Positions 1 to 12,544 of a stretch of DNA of 64,000 bases are shown here, piece by piece. Under the pieces are notes generated by a model. It was not told the DNA's origin. It ran no database searches and saw nothing but the letters and a program-made list of their open reading frames with translations. Made by a program: the position numbers and the translations under genes. Location: positions 9,748,478 to 9,812,477 of the forward strand of contig CM021320.1 of the NCBI GenBank assembly GCA_010645155.1, given 5' to 3'. This DNA is from Tigriopus japonicus. Taxonomy: Eukaryota; Arthropoda; Copepoda; Harpacticoida; Harpacticidae. The stretch's first letter is position 1, and every line of letters begins with the position of its first letter.

Positions 1-3000
1 TTGGACTCGAGTGACCTTTCCCTCTGTGAAAAATAGAAATGGTATGCTTCACGAGAATTTGGTGCGTTCAAATTGAGACACCAGGTCTTCATGACTTAAT
101 TTTCCCAAGATCTATCTTGGTTGGAAGGAGGTTCTTTAGTTCGTCTTCTTCGTCGAACTCGAGTCAAAAGCCTTCAGGCCCACATCATATCATCGTCTAT
201 GGCAATTCAGGGCTCTTTTCTCGTCACCACTGGGTGCCATTATCTTAATACTCACATATGTCAGCCAATTGACACATATTTGAATTGGCCTTCATGTTCG
301 CGCACTTTTCTTTGGAGCACGTCTCATGATTGTCTTCACAGGGTTTGTGTTCAAGATCCATCGTCGTTAATTTTGTCAGTGTGAGACTATCAAGAAAGGC
401 AACCCAAGCGTCTGGTTGAGGCATGCAGTGGTTCAAAGTGATTACTCCAAAGAAACATTTCGAGAACAGGATTTCGTTTCTTCATGAAAGCGTCATCCTC
501 AATGGTATCTGATGGCGGTTTGCAGTCTTCAAATATGAATCTCTGGCCAAGATCTCCAGTTAAAACATAAACCAGACGAGGCCATGTTGCTCTCATGCAA
601 ATTTAGGACGCTCAACAATGGTCCATGAATGGAGGTAGTTTTATTATAAGAGCTGCAAATGTGTTTTTATGAGCGATATCAAACACTTCGAAGTTATCTG
701 GTTACACCCTAGCCTGAAACCATGGACGTATTTTAACGGATACTTTTGCCATTTTGGCTAACCACGTTCCACCAATGAATGCAGTGGCGGTTTTTACGTA
801 ACCGTTCTGGAGCCATATTTGCATTTATATCCAATGTGACATCAACTTCCGAATCGGTCGTGAGAATGCCAGAGTCAGACTTGATGGCCAAAAGAGTTTT
901 GAAATTTCATCTCGTTGAGTTCGAAGAACATCCCAGAGACCCAATAAATAGCAATGGAAGATTCCTTCTAATGTTTCTAGCGGAAAGGAAGAAGACGTTT
1001 TATGGACGTGTTTCCCGCCAAGAGCGTTGAGCATCCTCCACCCACCCTCGACACGTAAATATTTCAGTGAGTCTTATTAGTCTGACATTTCAAAGCAAGA
1101 AAGTCTAGTTAGGAACAAGAAGTAGCTACTACCTCAGTTTACAAGACACCCCATTCAATATGGATATCCTCGAAAACATCTCCAGAATTCGCCTCAAGAC
1201 AGATCTTCATGCTCCAGAATCTTTCCCTTCGAGCAAGACGGGGTTGTTTTTGTTCACTTTGGACTAGGTTTCCGAATCCAAGTCATCGTGCATTTAAATA
1301 CCTGAAATGCCTGTCTAAAGCACTAGAATGTACCGTTTTCTCGATGTAGATCTAGCAGGATTCGTCTTTGACAGAATTCCGTGAAGGAATTAAATCAAGT
1401 CCGGATCGATCAGGGCCAGGATGAAACTGAAGAATGATTTATTACGGTGAGTCTAGAGACTCACTTCCCATGAGGTGACGAAATTCGAAATCCTCCACTT
1501 GAAAAGAGTTTCATGTTTTCGAGGTCACAAGAGAGCGATAAAGTGGTTAATGAGATAATAATTTGATGCAACCAATTTGGCAGCTTAATGTCACCCCATC
1601 CATGAACGGGAACGAAAAGCCGGCGGCGAATCCTCGAGGCTTGTGACTTTGCACAAGAACAAGTGGTCTTTGAAAATGATGGCATTATTTGTCTAGGATT
1701 TCCTGAAGCCCATGAAATGCATTCCACTCTGGCCACTTTGCTCTTGGATGACCAATGAAAGAAGATGTCTTTGTTCGTTCATGTGGCGAGATTTTTCCTT
1801 GCTACACGTGACAAAGGAAAATTTCGCCTTTAAACGATCCTAAAGAGTGAAAGTGCTTATGTTCAATTACCTCTCGATTTGAGTCTGTCGTTGGTCAAGG
1901 AAACTACCCACGATCTCATAATTATACCACATTTGGTCGTTGCGATTTCTCAAATCCAGCGAAACTATTTGTTTGTTTTTTCCTAGGGCTCGGGTCGAAC
2001 ACCGGAATACTTGAAAATGAGCCGAATTCCAGAATTTGACGACTGAACTTGTGCCTTGTGCCCATAAATCTCCCATTGCATAGATTTATTGACTCTTTCC
2101 CCTCGACTTCTTAGTTCTTTTTTCAATTGATTGATAGGTTTACTGACTTCTGAATGGTGACAAATTAGCTTCCCCTGCCTCCTTTTCTTCTATTCACTAG
2201 TCTCTTAAATACTTTCAAATTTGAACTGAGCTTTGTTTCCAGTACGCGTATTCATTTGAATCGAGTTTCTCTCACTAATGGATCCGGCGGAGGCTGGAAA
2301 AATTGGACTAGCACTTGGCAAAAACTAGAAATCCTTTCATAAGAAAACAACAAACACATCTTGCTCTCCAAGAACAGTCAATTATCATGGCAGCCTAATG
2401 ATTTCGCATCCAGCTTGCTTGGGAGGAAGGCACGATGACCCAAACTTCATCAATGTTGAGATTGGAGAAGAACACGACTCCAAAGAGATTTCTTGGCCAA
2501 TGTGAATTCCGCCCCACGTCCGTCTACGTACCGTATAAGTCAGTGGGGTAATTAACATATGTTTCAAGATTCAATCTCCCTCTTCCTGGTGCTTCTCAAA
2601 CTGTCAACTCTTCACATTCCACCAGAAAATCTGAAGTTTCATCACGAACCCTTGACACAAACAACACATTGACCACCATGACGATGAGGAAATGCGTCCA
2701 TGAACCTGCAAGTGATCAAGTCTTTTTCAAACCGTACTCTAAATTTCCCTTGATCAATCTGCTTTGTTTATTTGTTTGGATATTTCGTCCCCCTCGCTTT
2801 TCTCCTTGTCCAGTGATTTTGGCGCGAAATTGAGAAGAGCTTGGAATTTTCTGGCTGTATCGAGAAAGTCTTTGAAATCTTAAGTTACTTCTTCTGGCTT
2901 GTCTAACACACCCATTCTCATCATTTCCCACCCCCTCACTCATTACCGCTATTCATCAGGGGACTCCCAAATTAGCTCATTTGGCTCATTTTTTCTCCCT

Positions 3001-3532
3001 AAGTAGAAAGTCTGAGAACTGGGCAAGCAACCCTGGATTGAGAAGTTTCAAGTTGACATTTAACAAAGCATTGTTTGTGTGTCTTCTTCTTGCGCTTACA
3101 ACAATATGGAAGCAAACCTTCCAAATTGCCCATTTTACGGCAACAAATGTCGAGATATTGTGCTCGTCTATCGTCATTCTCAATTTTAACATGGTAAACT
3201 GACTACGCATACATTACGCCTGCATGCACTGATGGAGCCAAACTGACGTGGTGAGACTATTTTGAGAATGGTCAGATCATTGGTCAAATTAGGCCGTAAC
3301 CATCATCATTGAAGGGTAATTTTGCATTTCACCGAAAATCCCTGCTCTTATGATCTACAATCAGGCAAATGTTTCGCGGACGGGTAAGTATTCGAAGAGA
3401 TCAAACTCTGGTCTCGAAAAAAATGGCTCAATGCCGCCTTTGTTGCATTTCCTGACACAAAAGTTAAAAGTGATTAGCCGGCAATTCTGAAAGCTTTTTG
3501 TCGAGTCTCGAGTCTATCTCTTGTTTAAGGAT

Positions 3533-4021
3533 TTAGTGAGTTATGTTGCACTTTGGAGATCGAAAGATCTCATCCGGATTGAGTGAAAACCGTTTCGTAA
3601 TGTCGGCCAGAAATTGAGCATACATTCTCAAAGATGAAGCCGAAAAAGTGTCACCATGGCCCATTGGGGAGCAATCATCATTGACATGTCCATGGACATA
3701 ATATGGAATCCAACACTCATACGCTCGCACACTCGTTCCGAATCCTTCTCTAAGTGGGGAATATACATGTTCAAGGCTAAGATTAATCACGAAGCTCCTG
3801 GCCAGCAGGTTAAAAATCGGCTCTGACGGTAATTGATACCTTCTCCGTCCACCAATCCGGTGTCCGCCCTTGATCCTAACCAGGTTACAAAATGAGGTGC
3901 CACTTTTTATTTCAAGAAATCGCTCCATCCCCGAGCTGGTCATAATTTTGGGCGGGCCGAGGAAGCCATCAGTTCTAAGTTGACTACTGGCCAATCTTGA
4001 ATTAAGATACAAAAGGATCAA
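3533..4021 (-). CDS. Unidentified open reading frame, 162 codons
   Basis: This is the longest open frame in the first 12 kb. The predicted protein is not low-complexity: it has scattered Cys, Trp and Tyr residues, including a segment reading ECWIPYYVHGHVNDD near residues 101-115, and no signal peptide or membrane span. I do not recognise a family. The frame starts at an ATG and ends at a stop without obvious splice sites at its edges. It could be a single exon of an unrecognised gene or a chance frame; base composition alone does not decide. Confidence 0.2.
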   Translation of the reverse strand: MILLYLNSRLASSQLRTDGFLGPPKIMTSSGMERFLEIKSGTSFCNLVRIKGGHRIGGRRRYQLPSEPIFNLLARSFVINLSLEHVYSPLREGFGTSVRAYECWIPYYVHGHVNDDCSPMGHGDTFSASSLRMYAQFLADITKRFSLNPDEIFRSPKCNITH

Positions 4022-4755
4022 GATTGTAGATAGAAAAGTCTGTTACTCGTTCTTTGGTAAATGTGTGACCAGTTATGATTGAGATGTGAATGTTGGAGTA
4101 TTCGATTTCAACATGGGACTTGCTTGTTAACACACACGGACTGTCAGAGACACATGCAGATTCGACATTCTACACTCATTTGGGCCCATTTTTCAGCGTG
4201 TCATTGGTCAATGTAGGATAAAAGTTTGGGGAAATTCCTTCTGAAAGCAATCCAAGCAAGTCTATTCAAACCGCCTCTGACTTAAGTGAGACATAAATTA
4301 GCCAGAAATCTGCTCTCTAATGGCTCCCATTTGATGCTGAAAGTCAAAAGCCGTGCTCTCAAATATTTACACGAACAAACATTACTTCTTATTTTTGAAT
4401 CGATTTCAAGCATTTTTGATTGATCTTCATCAAGGAAATGGAGGTCAAGAACCCGCTCTGAAAAGAAACCGCCAACAACTGAACCGCAATAAAAGCAAAC
4501 ATCGATAAGGATGAGAGTTCCTCAAAAGCAAAGTGAGTCAGATGAGGGCCGATAGGGAAAAAAGTTGACAGAGTCGCTAATGCCGAAAGTGTTTTTCAAT
4601 GTTGTTCAAACTTTAGGCTTTAGCTTCAAAGACAGATGGAAGGAATGAGGCAAGAAGAGGGGGATTTTACTCTTTTCAAGAAGATGTTTTAAAATCCATA
4701 GTGCTCAACTTGTTACAATCCTGGATGGAGGAAGGAGACGAACAAGAAGCTCTCA

Positions 4756-4780
4756 CAGAGAGAGAGAGAGAGAAAGAGAG
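4756..4780. repeat. GA microsatellite
   Basis: An AG dinucleotide run, interrupted once by AAAG, inside a wider purine-rich tract (about 4735-4850). Confidence 0.8.
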
Positions 4781-6405
4781 CAAAGAGCAACGAAAAGAGG
4801 GGAGGATGTCAGATGGATGGATGAAGAAAGAGAGACAGAGGAAATGCTCAGTAATATGCTAGAAGCTCTTCCGCCTTTCGAAATTAAAATTCCGTCTGAC
4901 CGTTCATTCACAACATCTGCAGTGAAAATTCCTGCCTTTGGTCAATGACCAGATAGAAATAACTTGAAATTGTCCCCGAGCTAAATGACCGTTTTCACAG
5001 CATGTTCAAGATAACGACACTTGGCATGATCTAAGAAATTACTGAAAGATGGACCTCGGGAACGTTGGCTCTGTTTACTGATTCCAAGTGAATGGAAAAA
5101 GGAGCACTGACGAATGCAAAGCTAAAAGAAGGAAATGATCAAAATCGATCTTGTCGCAAGAAATATCCTGAAAACTTTTGACACCTTCTGTTTGCCTGTC
5201 TAGCAAAATAGGAAAATACTCGGAAAGAGCGTCGGGTAAACAAACCCCTTCTTCAGTTTTGAAGGGGAAGAATCTAAAGAAAGGAGTGTGATTGAAGGAA
5301 ACCAACTCAACAGGGTTCCTCTTGAGAGACTTCCCCTAGATTTCCTGTTGTTTTGTTGCTCTAATATATAAAAAAGAGGACTGAGCAGATAATGAAAAAT
5401 ACGCTTACCTTCGTGGTTTGAATTACCGGACGATTTCTTCAGTCTTTGCTCTTGCTTTCACGTCAGTTTTTAAACACTAGCACGTCTATGATTATCACCA
5501 CTAAAGGTCAAATATCCCTGTAATTCACACACGTAGAAAACATGATGTTCCGTGTCCGAAACCTCTTTCCCAACTGAAGATGAACCTCGTTTTCAATGGA
5601 CATCTCCCAGCCGTTCATTTCTCTCTGACATTGAGAATGACTTGTGAACGGCGATTCGCCGAGTAAAACACGGTTGAAGAAGTTAGAATGTGAAAGAACG
5701 CGAGATTCCTGGGATCCTGGGAGCGTCTGCATGAGTGCCAAAAATTTGGAGTGGTTGGAAAGCGTCTAGGAGGAGTTTGCCAATTTCATGGCAGAATGGC
5801 GAATTTATTGGATCTCGATTCAAAATCTATGAGTCAAGCGCTAGAAAGCAAATTGTACGGTGATTGGTGATGAGAATTGCTCGATATTTATTCCCAGGCA
5901 GTTTGCGAGATTTCATACTTTTGAATGTAGTTATTTAGAACCATATTAGCTTCATCGGAAAGTTATTCTGCACGTTACAATCAAATGGGCTTTAAATCAG
6001 TTCAAAATTGAATTGACCTACTTGTTAAAGAACCTTTTCTTTAAGGCTGGGTTTTCTCAATATATTTCGCGGATTTTTGAATGTCGCTGAAAAGGGAAAA
6101 AATCTTTGTTGTGTCAAAGAATGATTTTGAATGATTTTCTTAAAATTATTTTCATGATATTTGGTCTATCAACGAATAAACTTACATAAACAAATTGTGA
6201 CTACGCCTGAACATCGGGTTCTTGAGGAATTTGTATAACTCGATTCAAAGACCACGCTATTACTGGACTGTGATGGCAGGGGTAAAACTGCATTTTTGCT
6301 CCCATTTGAGAGATTTCAGTGTTCCACAGGGCCTGTACCAAAAATGACCAAGAATTTGCCTAATATTTTTTAACTCAATCGAACCAGGGAGTCAAGAGCA
6401 ATGTG

Positions 6406-6570
6406 TAGGGCCCGGAAAAATATTTTTCTGCTGTTGAGAAAAGAAAGCAGAAATTCCAGACGTTTCAAGGACTAACATCAGCTGACTATCACGCTCGTCA
6501 GCCATCAGCTGACACTACACTGTGAAACGTCTAAGATTTCTGCTTCACAGCAAAAAAATTCCGGGCCCTA
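6406..6570. mobile_element. Foldback MITE with TAGGGCCCGGAA termini
   Basis: The 165-bp unit is almost entirely palindromic. Both ends read TAGGGCCCGGAA inward, followed by a second inverted block (CAGAAATTCCAGACGTTTCA on the left, matched in reverse at 6522-6543 with small differences). Flanks GCAATGTG and GATGTGTG match at 5 of 8 positions, so a target duplication is only suggestive. The terminus resembles those of the hAT-like elements elsewhere in the window. There is no coding capacity. Confidence 0.65.
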
Positions 6571-7634
6571 GATGTGTGAGGACAAAGTCAACTCCTAAGC
6601 TTGCTTTTGTCTGATCTTTAAAGACGCTTACTTTTGACTCTGTTGTTTGATTGAGCTGAAAATTCAAACATGAATTCTTTGAGTCTCAAACCCCTGTTCA
6701 AAGAAAGATGAAGGCAATCTTTAAATTCAGATCAGAATTCCTAGTTTTCTTGATAACCACCCGAATTCTTTTTCCCAAAAATCGTTGTTCTGTCTATTGT
6801 ATAAAGAAGTGGATTTCATGGTTCGAATTAGAGCACTATAGTTCGAACCAACCTCTCTTCCTTAGGATTTGGAGGTGATCTCCAACATTGCACATTCCTT
6901 AGTTGACCTTCAAGCTTAGTTTCGGATTGTATATTGTCAACCATTTCCATTTTAAAAGCATCAGAAAGCACCTAAATGAAACAAGAGATGGTATTATAAT
7001 TTTGATACATAGGTAGAATCAGCTTGAAAAGATGAGAGAAAATGTGTAAAATGTATGGAAAACATGCCTAAAAAGTTAAAACTAGTCGAATAGTTAAGAG
7101 ACATAAATGTGCTTTGCAATTAATATGGCGCCACATTTCAAGAAAATATGCTCAATTTGCGTTTTTTTCTGATGTATTGACATTTTTGCTTTTTGTTGTT
7201 TAGTTTTTAAAATGTGGGTTTCATTTCTCTTACCTAGAACACTGAATTTTATTAGCTTTGACAACCCGATCCATTAAGAAAGTATACATTTCAATTACTT
7301 TTGCTTTTCAGATCATTTGTAAACAGATTTGATTAAGAACAAAAGTTTCTCAAATGAAGTTTATGATAAATGGTGTCCCAAAAGTTTTTGCTGGTCTCAA
7401 AACGCAACACTCCAAAATCAATACTTACTTCAAATTTGCCACTAATGGGTTACCATTTATCAATCATAATCCATTTTTATCTCAAGAAGTGCACCATATA
7501 TCAAGTGCTGAAAGGCCAACAATTTCATGCCCACAAAGTTGCGGGCCCACAAGACCAGTACAGATATGTCTCCGTGGCCACACATTTTGGAGTTCCCAAA
7601 AAGGTTGCGAGCCCACCAGATCTCATCTCGGGCC
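6571..7634. other. No gene seen
   Basis: AT-rich sequence. A short block around 6815-6885 (a GTTCGAATTAG motif followed by CCTTAGGATTTGGAGGTG) recurs at 11273-11330, so it is a low-copy repeat fragment. No coding evidence. Confidence 0.5.
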
Positions 7635-7642
7635 CATATGAG

Positions 7643-8642
7643 CAGGGTTGCTTCAATCCCGCCCGGTTGACCTTAAACCCGAAAAATCAGCCCAGGCGGG
7701 TTTTACGGGCGGTTTTTCGAGTTTTTCTCTTTTTGGCCCCAAATTCGTCGCTCAAAATTGTGCTCACCTGAATGCGACTTAAATTCAATGCTCGTGGATA
7801 TTGCATTTGCTTGATCTCTTGAAGAAGATATGAAATATGAGGATATGTTATAAAAATGTTATAAATGCTCATTTTTGTTAAAAGTTGCACCTAATGCGAG
7901 GAAAGTTGCAAATAAGTTGCCATTTTCTGATTTCAAAATATTACTTGTTGACATAGAAATGTCAAATTCGGCCAAATATATGTCTCAAATCTGGGCAAAT
8001 GTTTTCATCGCAAATTTGTCTTTTTTAACATAAGGCTCCCTTGAGAAATCGAGACAAAAAATGGCAAAAGTTGTTGTTTCTTGCAAAAAATCGAGTAATT
8101 ATTAGTGATGTGTTTCGAACCAGGTGTGCTGCCACTTTTGACTCGGAAGTTTATAGCTGTTAAACAGGGCAGGTTGTATCAAACTTTTTGAAAAGACCTA
8201 AACAGGGAACCGGAAACCTCGAACTAGTTCGATTTCGAGTTTCATTGTTTTACTTTGCCATGAAGTTATAAAAATGGATTTCGAGTTGGCAGTGCTGCCA
8301 TTTTTTGTGGTAGAGAAGGTCTTTTGCTTGTTCAAAAGTTTAGTTGTGGTCAGATTTTTGACCCTAAAAACCAAAATGGCAAAACTCTGCCAAAAATCCA
8401 ACTCGAAACACATCAGTACTTATTATTGTGTTGTATATCGTCAAAAACTCAGTGTGACGTATAAAAATGTGGTCAAGTATGAAGAAGATAATATGAAGAG
8501 TTAAGAATATGAATTACAATATCAAAGAGACAAAAAATATCAAAAATCCCGAAATACCCGAAAACCCAGAAACGAAAAACCCAAAAACCCCGCCCAAAAA
8601 ACACCCGAAAAACTGGGCGGGTTTTTCTCTGATGCAAGCCTG
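7643..8642. mobile_element. Non-autonomous hAT-like element, 1000 bp
   Basis: The element begins CAGGGTTGCTTCA and its other end, read inward, is CAGGCTTGCATCA. It is bounded by a perfect 8-bp target duplication CATATGAG (7635-7642 and 8643-8650). CCCGCC/GGGCGGG blocks repeat just inside both ends. No transposase frame is present. CAG termini and an 8-bp duplication are the hallmarks of the hAT superfamily. A second element is inserted inside it at 8103-8418. Confidence 0.85.
8103..8418. mobile_element. Nested MITE with TAGTGATGTGTTTCGA termini
   Basis: A 316-bp unit lying inside the 7643-8642 element. Left end TAGTGATGTGTTTCGA; right end read inward TACTGATGTGTTTCGA. Flanking octamers GTAATTAT and CTTATTAT agree at 6 of 8 positions, a decayed target duplication. 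A diverged copy of the right half is seen at 55895-56035. The first bases resemble the TAGTGATGGACCG family at 27812 and 62485. Confidence 0.65.
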
Positions 8643-8650
8643 CATATGAG

Positions 8651-10150
8651 GCCAGCGGGCCACTAGTCGGCTTGGAAACTTGATGTAAAAAACTTCATTT
8701 TACATCTTGAGCCCTAATTTTCATTGACTTGTTTTTTAGCGCTTATTTACATTTTTATGCATTTTGAATACTTTTGGGGATAATTGAGCAGAAAGGCGTG
8801 ATTTTCAAGGTTGTTTTAGAATGTGAAACATAGCTTTGAGAAATAATTTTGAGAAATTTTATTTAATAGTGAGTACGAAAAACGTTATCTTTTAGTTTTA
8901 ATTTGATTTTTCCGATGATGCATATGGAGGCGGGTTTTCCTCATGTCGACTTTCTCTTTGAGTGTTTTATTCCATCACGAGAAATACTTTAATCAAAATA
9001 TTTCAAAAAATAATAATGTTGACCATGCTAGTGTATCATTCTGAAAGTTCATTTGACGAGGCATTACTCAAACAGGGTATAGTTATCAAATAGGTAATCT
9101 GCAACGATCAACCAATCCGGTATACGTATTATGTAACGTGTGCACATTAAGGTTACTTTCTGGATGTTCTTGTTCCCTTTGAAAAAGAAGCAAACTGTCG
9201 ATGTCATCGTTAAAACACTCGACCATATTCAAAACTGCCAAACAAAATTTAATCGGAGTGACTTTGAACTTTTAAGTTAAATTTATTTTCTATTTATTGG
9301 TTTTACTTCAAAACTAGCTTTTACTAAAAGGCCCATTTTACAAATGCTGCATAGTTTGGTTGTAATAACAAAATTTCAATATTGAGTGGGCAAGCGAGAA
9401 AGCGCCTTTAAACAAAAAAAAACCACGATACTTAATTAAGTAATGCTCTGCTGAACCTGTTGAATTCCGAAGTCAATCACGAGCCTTCTACGTATGTTCG
9501 TATAAGCTTTGAAGCCTGAATCTAAGCATTTTTGGAGGCATCAAATCTTGGACTTGATTGGCAACAATTTCAGAAACAGGTAACAGATTACGACTCTTTT
9601 CATGCAGCATTTGATACAAGTTGGCACATTCTAAATTGGTAGGATATGAGGTGACCTCAAGCATTTCAATATATATTTTGCTTCTGCAGAAAATGGGCCC
9701 AAAATATCAATCGAAAGCGTTTACGATTCGGATTATTTTTCTAAAAGCTTCTTGAATTGAATTACTTTCGAAATGGAAAAAAAGCTTTTAGCCCTACCCT
9801 ACGCCCAATAGTTTTAATTCGAGATTTGGGCGAGTTTTGTATGTACAGTAAATGATTTTGTTCCTAGTTGCTTTTGGTTTTGTTTCGGGTAATCGCTCTT
9901 TGGGCCAAAACTATCGGTTTCGGTAAAATGCCCTTTCGCTTCACAGTTACTTTTTATGGTGTTCTTTGTACATGTGTCAACAATTTTTTTTTTTTTGTGT
10001 GTGTGGGGGGGGGGGCGGATTTTTTAATACCGCTACAAGGAATTGGATTCCCTGTAAAGAGAGTTAATGATAAATATAGTTTATAAAATTACCGCTTATA
10101 ATCTACCAATGAGTTACTGTTGGCAGATCTGTACAACCCTTGAATAGTGG
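8651..10150. other. No gene seen; AT-rich intergenic sequence
   Basis: Nothing coding is recognisable. It contains a homopolymer tract with a SINE tail fragment at 9984-10060 (listed separately). Confidence 0.5.
9984..10060 (-). repeat. T/GT/G simple tract followed by SINE-B 3' fragment
   Basis: A run of T, then GT dinucleotides, then G, ends near 10015. The next 45 bp (ACCGCTACAAGGAATT and neighbours) match in reverse complement the sequence just downstream of the tRNA-like head at 20212-20303, so this is a 5'-truncated antisense copy of that repeat. Confidence 0.5.
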
Positions 10151-10158
10151 GTTGGTCA

Positions 10159-11111
10159 CAGGGTTGGTCGGGGGGATAATCCCATCCAAAAAGTGTCCCG
10201 TTTATCCCCCTTGGGATCAACGGAATTTTCCTCCAAGGGATAAAGGGGACAAACGAGATAAACGGGATTTTTCTACTTTTTCAAGCCTGATATCGTTATT
10301 TTTAAAAATAAGTTCGGTTTTTGGTCAATTTCTTATATCCATTGTGCATGCACTTTTCCGACCCCAATAATCTTCAAGTACGAAAATTTCTTCAATTTTG
10401 TCATGTCTCAAGTGAAATCATGCCTTGATGCCTCATGTGATGTTCGTGTGACTTCTTTTCCTTTAGAGATCAAATTTTACTTCATGGCTAACTGTTGAAT
10501 TAATCCAAACAACCAAATTTCATTACACGTACCATGTATTTTTGGGAAACTAAAAGTGAGTATAGGTGGATGAATGCTTGTTTTTACTGAAAATTAAATT
10601 TTGTTCCTGTTTTAGCTTTATTGAGAAATTCTCTTAGCAACAGTACTTGAGGGTTTCACATGAGTTTGAAGACAGTACAACAGATGCTGTTAAGAGTTAC
10701 ATATATAGTTTTTAGACCCGAAATTTTCAGGACTCTGCAAAAAGCCAAATTAGAATGCACAAGTACCAACTTAAGGCAAATTTCTGAAGCTCAACAAAAA
10801 GCTTTGTATACAAAAAAACTTTACAAACTCGTGTCCTTAAACTGGTGCCAGACATATTCATCATTGTTGATACTTAAGGCTGCATGAACCCTTAAGTTGT
10901 CAGTTCCCAAGAACCATGGGAGATTTATGAACTATTTTAGCCATATTGTCTAATTATGGTATTACTTTTGATCAGCTATTTTTCAGGGATATAAAAAATC
11001 ATTTAAACACATCCATATTGGCTTTTTCGTTTATTCCCTGATTTATCCTGTTAATCCCGTTTATGGAAATAGGGGATAAATCAAAAAAGTTGTCCCCCCC
11101 GACCAACCCTG
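10159..11111. mobile_element. Non-autonomous hAT-like element, 953 bp
   Basis: Left terminus CAGGGTTGGTCGGGGGG; right terminus read inward CAGGGTTGGTCGGGGGGG. The flanking octamer GTTGGTCA is duplicated perfectly (10151-10158 and 11112-11119). Subterminal G/A-rich GGGATAAA-type motifs occur at both ends. Internal frames are short, and no transposase signature is seen. Confidence 0.87.
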
Positions 11112-11119
11112 GTTGGTCA

Positions 11120-12544
11120 GGAATAGTATTTAAAAATTTGTCCAATCCTGCCTTAAATGCTACTAGACATTATCCTTGTACTAGAGGATCAGCTCCTACA
11201 TATTCCCAACGAAGGCAAATAGGCAACAAATTGAACAATGAAGGAGCCCGATAAAGAAGAGAGGAGGACTTCATTGTTCGAATTAGCCTTGATTCCTTAG
11301 GATTTGGAGGTGTTCTCAGAACGTTAATTGACGAAATTAAATTGATCAGCCGAATCCCCCAAAGGGGGATTCGGTTTGGATCAAGCCTTTTTTCAACTTT
11401 TAAGAACCCCTTTGAAACATTTCAGCAAAAAAAGTAACAATACAGTCTTCTTTATAATACACTGTAGCTAACAGGGGATTGACAATCAGTGAGGTTAGAC
11501 AAGGACCCCTAGAAAAAATGCAATTATTCCAGATTATCCCTAATTGAAGGTGATTTTTGGAATGCCGTCTGACGATTTTCTTTACGATGATTTTTACTAT
11601 GAGAACACCGTTTAAATCATTCACTAGTTAGTGATTTGAGAATAGCTTTACAACAAAGGCTTATTCAGAAACCAGTTTCAAACCTTTCCGTGCTTTTCAT
11701 CGACAATCGTATAAAGTCGGATCAATATTGGAGTCAAGTTCAAAATATCATGTACAAAGTGCGCGTGCCTAACTATAAACCACGTGTTTTGTGCCGCACT
11801 ATTCGCGAACGATCGGTACTCATACTGAAGTTTATTACCTACAATAAGATTGACAATGACATTGATCTGCATGAAAACTGGCGCAATGGTTGTGGTTGGA
11901 TGTATGTATGTAGATTGTAGCATTTCTAGTTGGATCTCAGACGAGACGTAATCGTACGACAATATCTCATCTTATTCCCGTAATTGTGTGGTAAAGGAAC
12001 AAAAAGACAGAACTGTGAGGGTGAAGGTTGGTTGGAATGGGGCTCTAAAAGGTATTACGAAAATAGCTATTCATCTGATGCCAAGATGAAATAGGGAAGG
12101 AAACGAAATTTTCGGCATGGAAGGGAGAATTTCATTGGGTTATGTACAGAATACTTCGAATTTTTGGGAAAAGAGAAAAAATGATAATGACGATTGGCCA
12201 CCAATTTCACGTGGATGGATTGAAGTGTGCCTAGTTCTTGTGTTCAACTAAATTCAAACTAATACCGAGGAAGGGTGGTTGATTTGGTCAGGACAACGTA
12301 TGAAAGATGGATGATGATCTGCGTGCTTCATGGTTGGCGTTTTACTTCAAAACCCACTTTCACGGATGTCTTTCAACACAAAAACGGGCGCATCTTTTTT
12401 CATTGACCAGTTTTTCTTGTGATTGGTGGTGTTGACGACGGCCTTTCTCTTTTTCTCTCGAGATGACGGATTAAAAGGAGAAGGGAGGAAGGAAGGCGAC
12501 GGGACAAGAGGGTCGAGGAGACGAACATTTTTGTTATATTTGGC
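11120..12544. other. Intergenic, 3' flank of the Hsp40 gene
   Basis: Two overlapping open frames of 94 codons (11636-11920 plus, 11678-11962 minus) are shadows of one another and resemble nothing I know. The distal part is expected to hold the 3' UTR of the minus-strand Hsp40 gene. Confidence 0.45.

Larger units (their letters stand above)
1..6405. other. Intergenic or intronic unique sequence, no gene recognised
   Basis: I see no recognisable protein family, RNA gene or transposon terminus here. Open frames are short on both strands; the longest is the 162-codon frame listed separately. Unlike the DNA to the right, the stretch lacks obvious interspersed repeats, so it could be intronic or regulatory DNA of a gene beyond the left edge. 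Confidence 0.5.
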
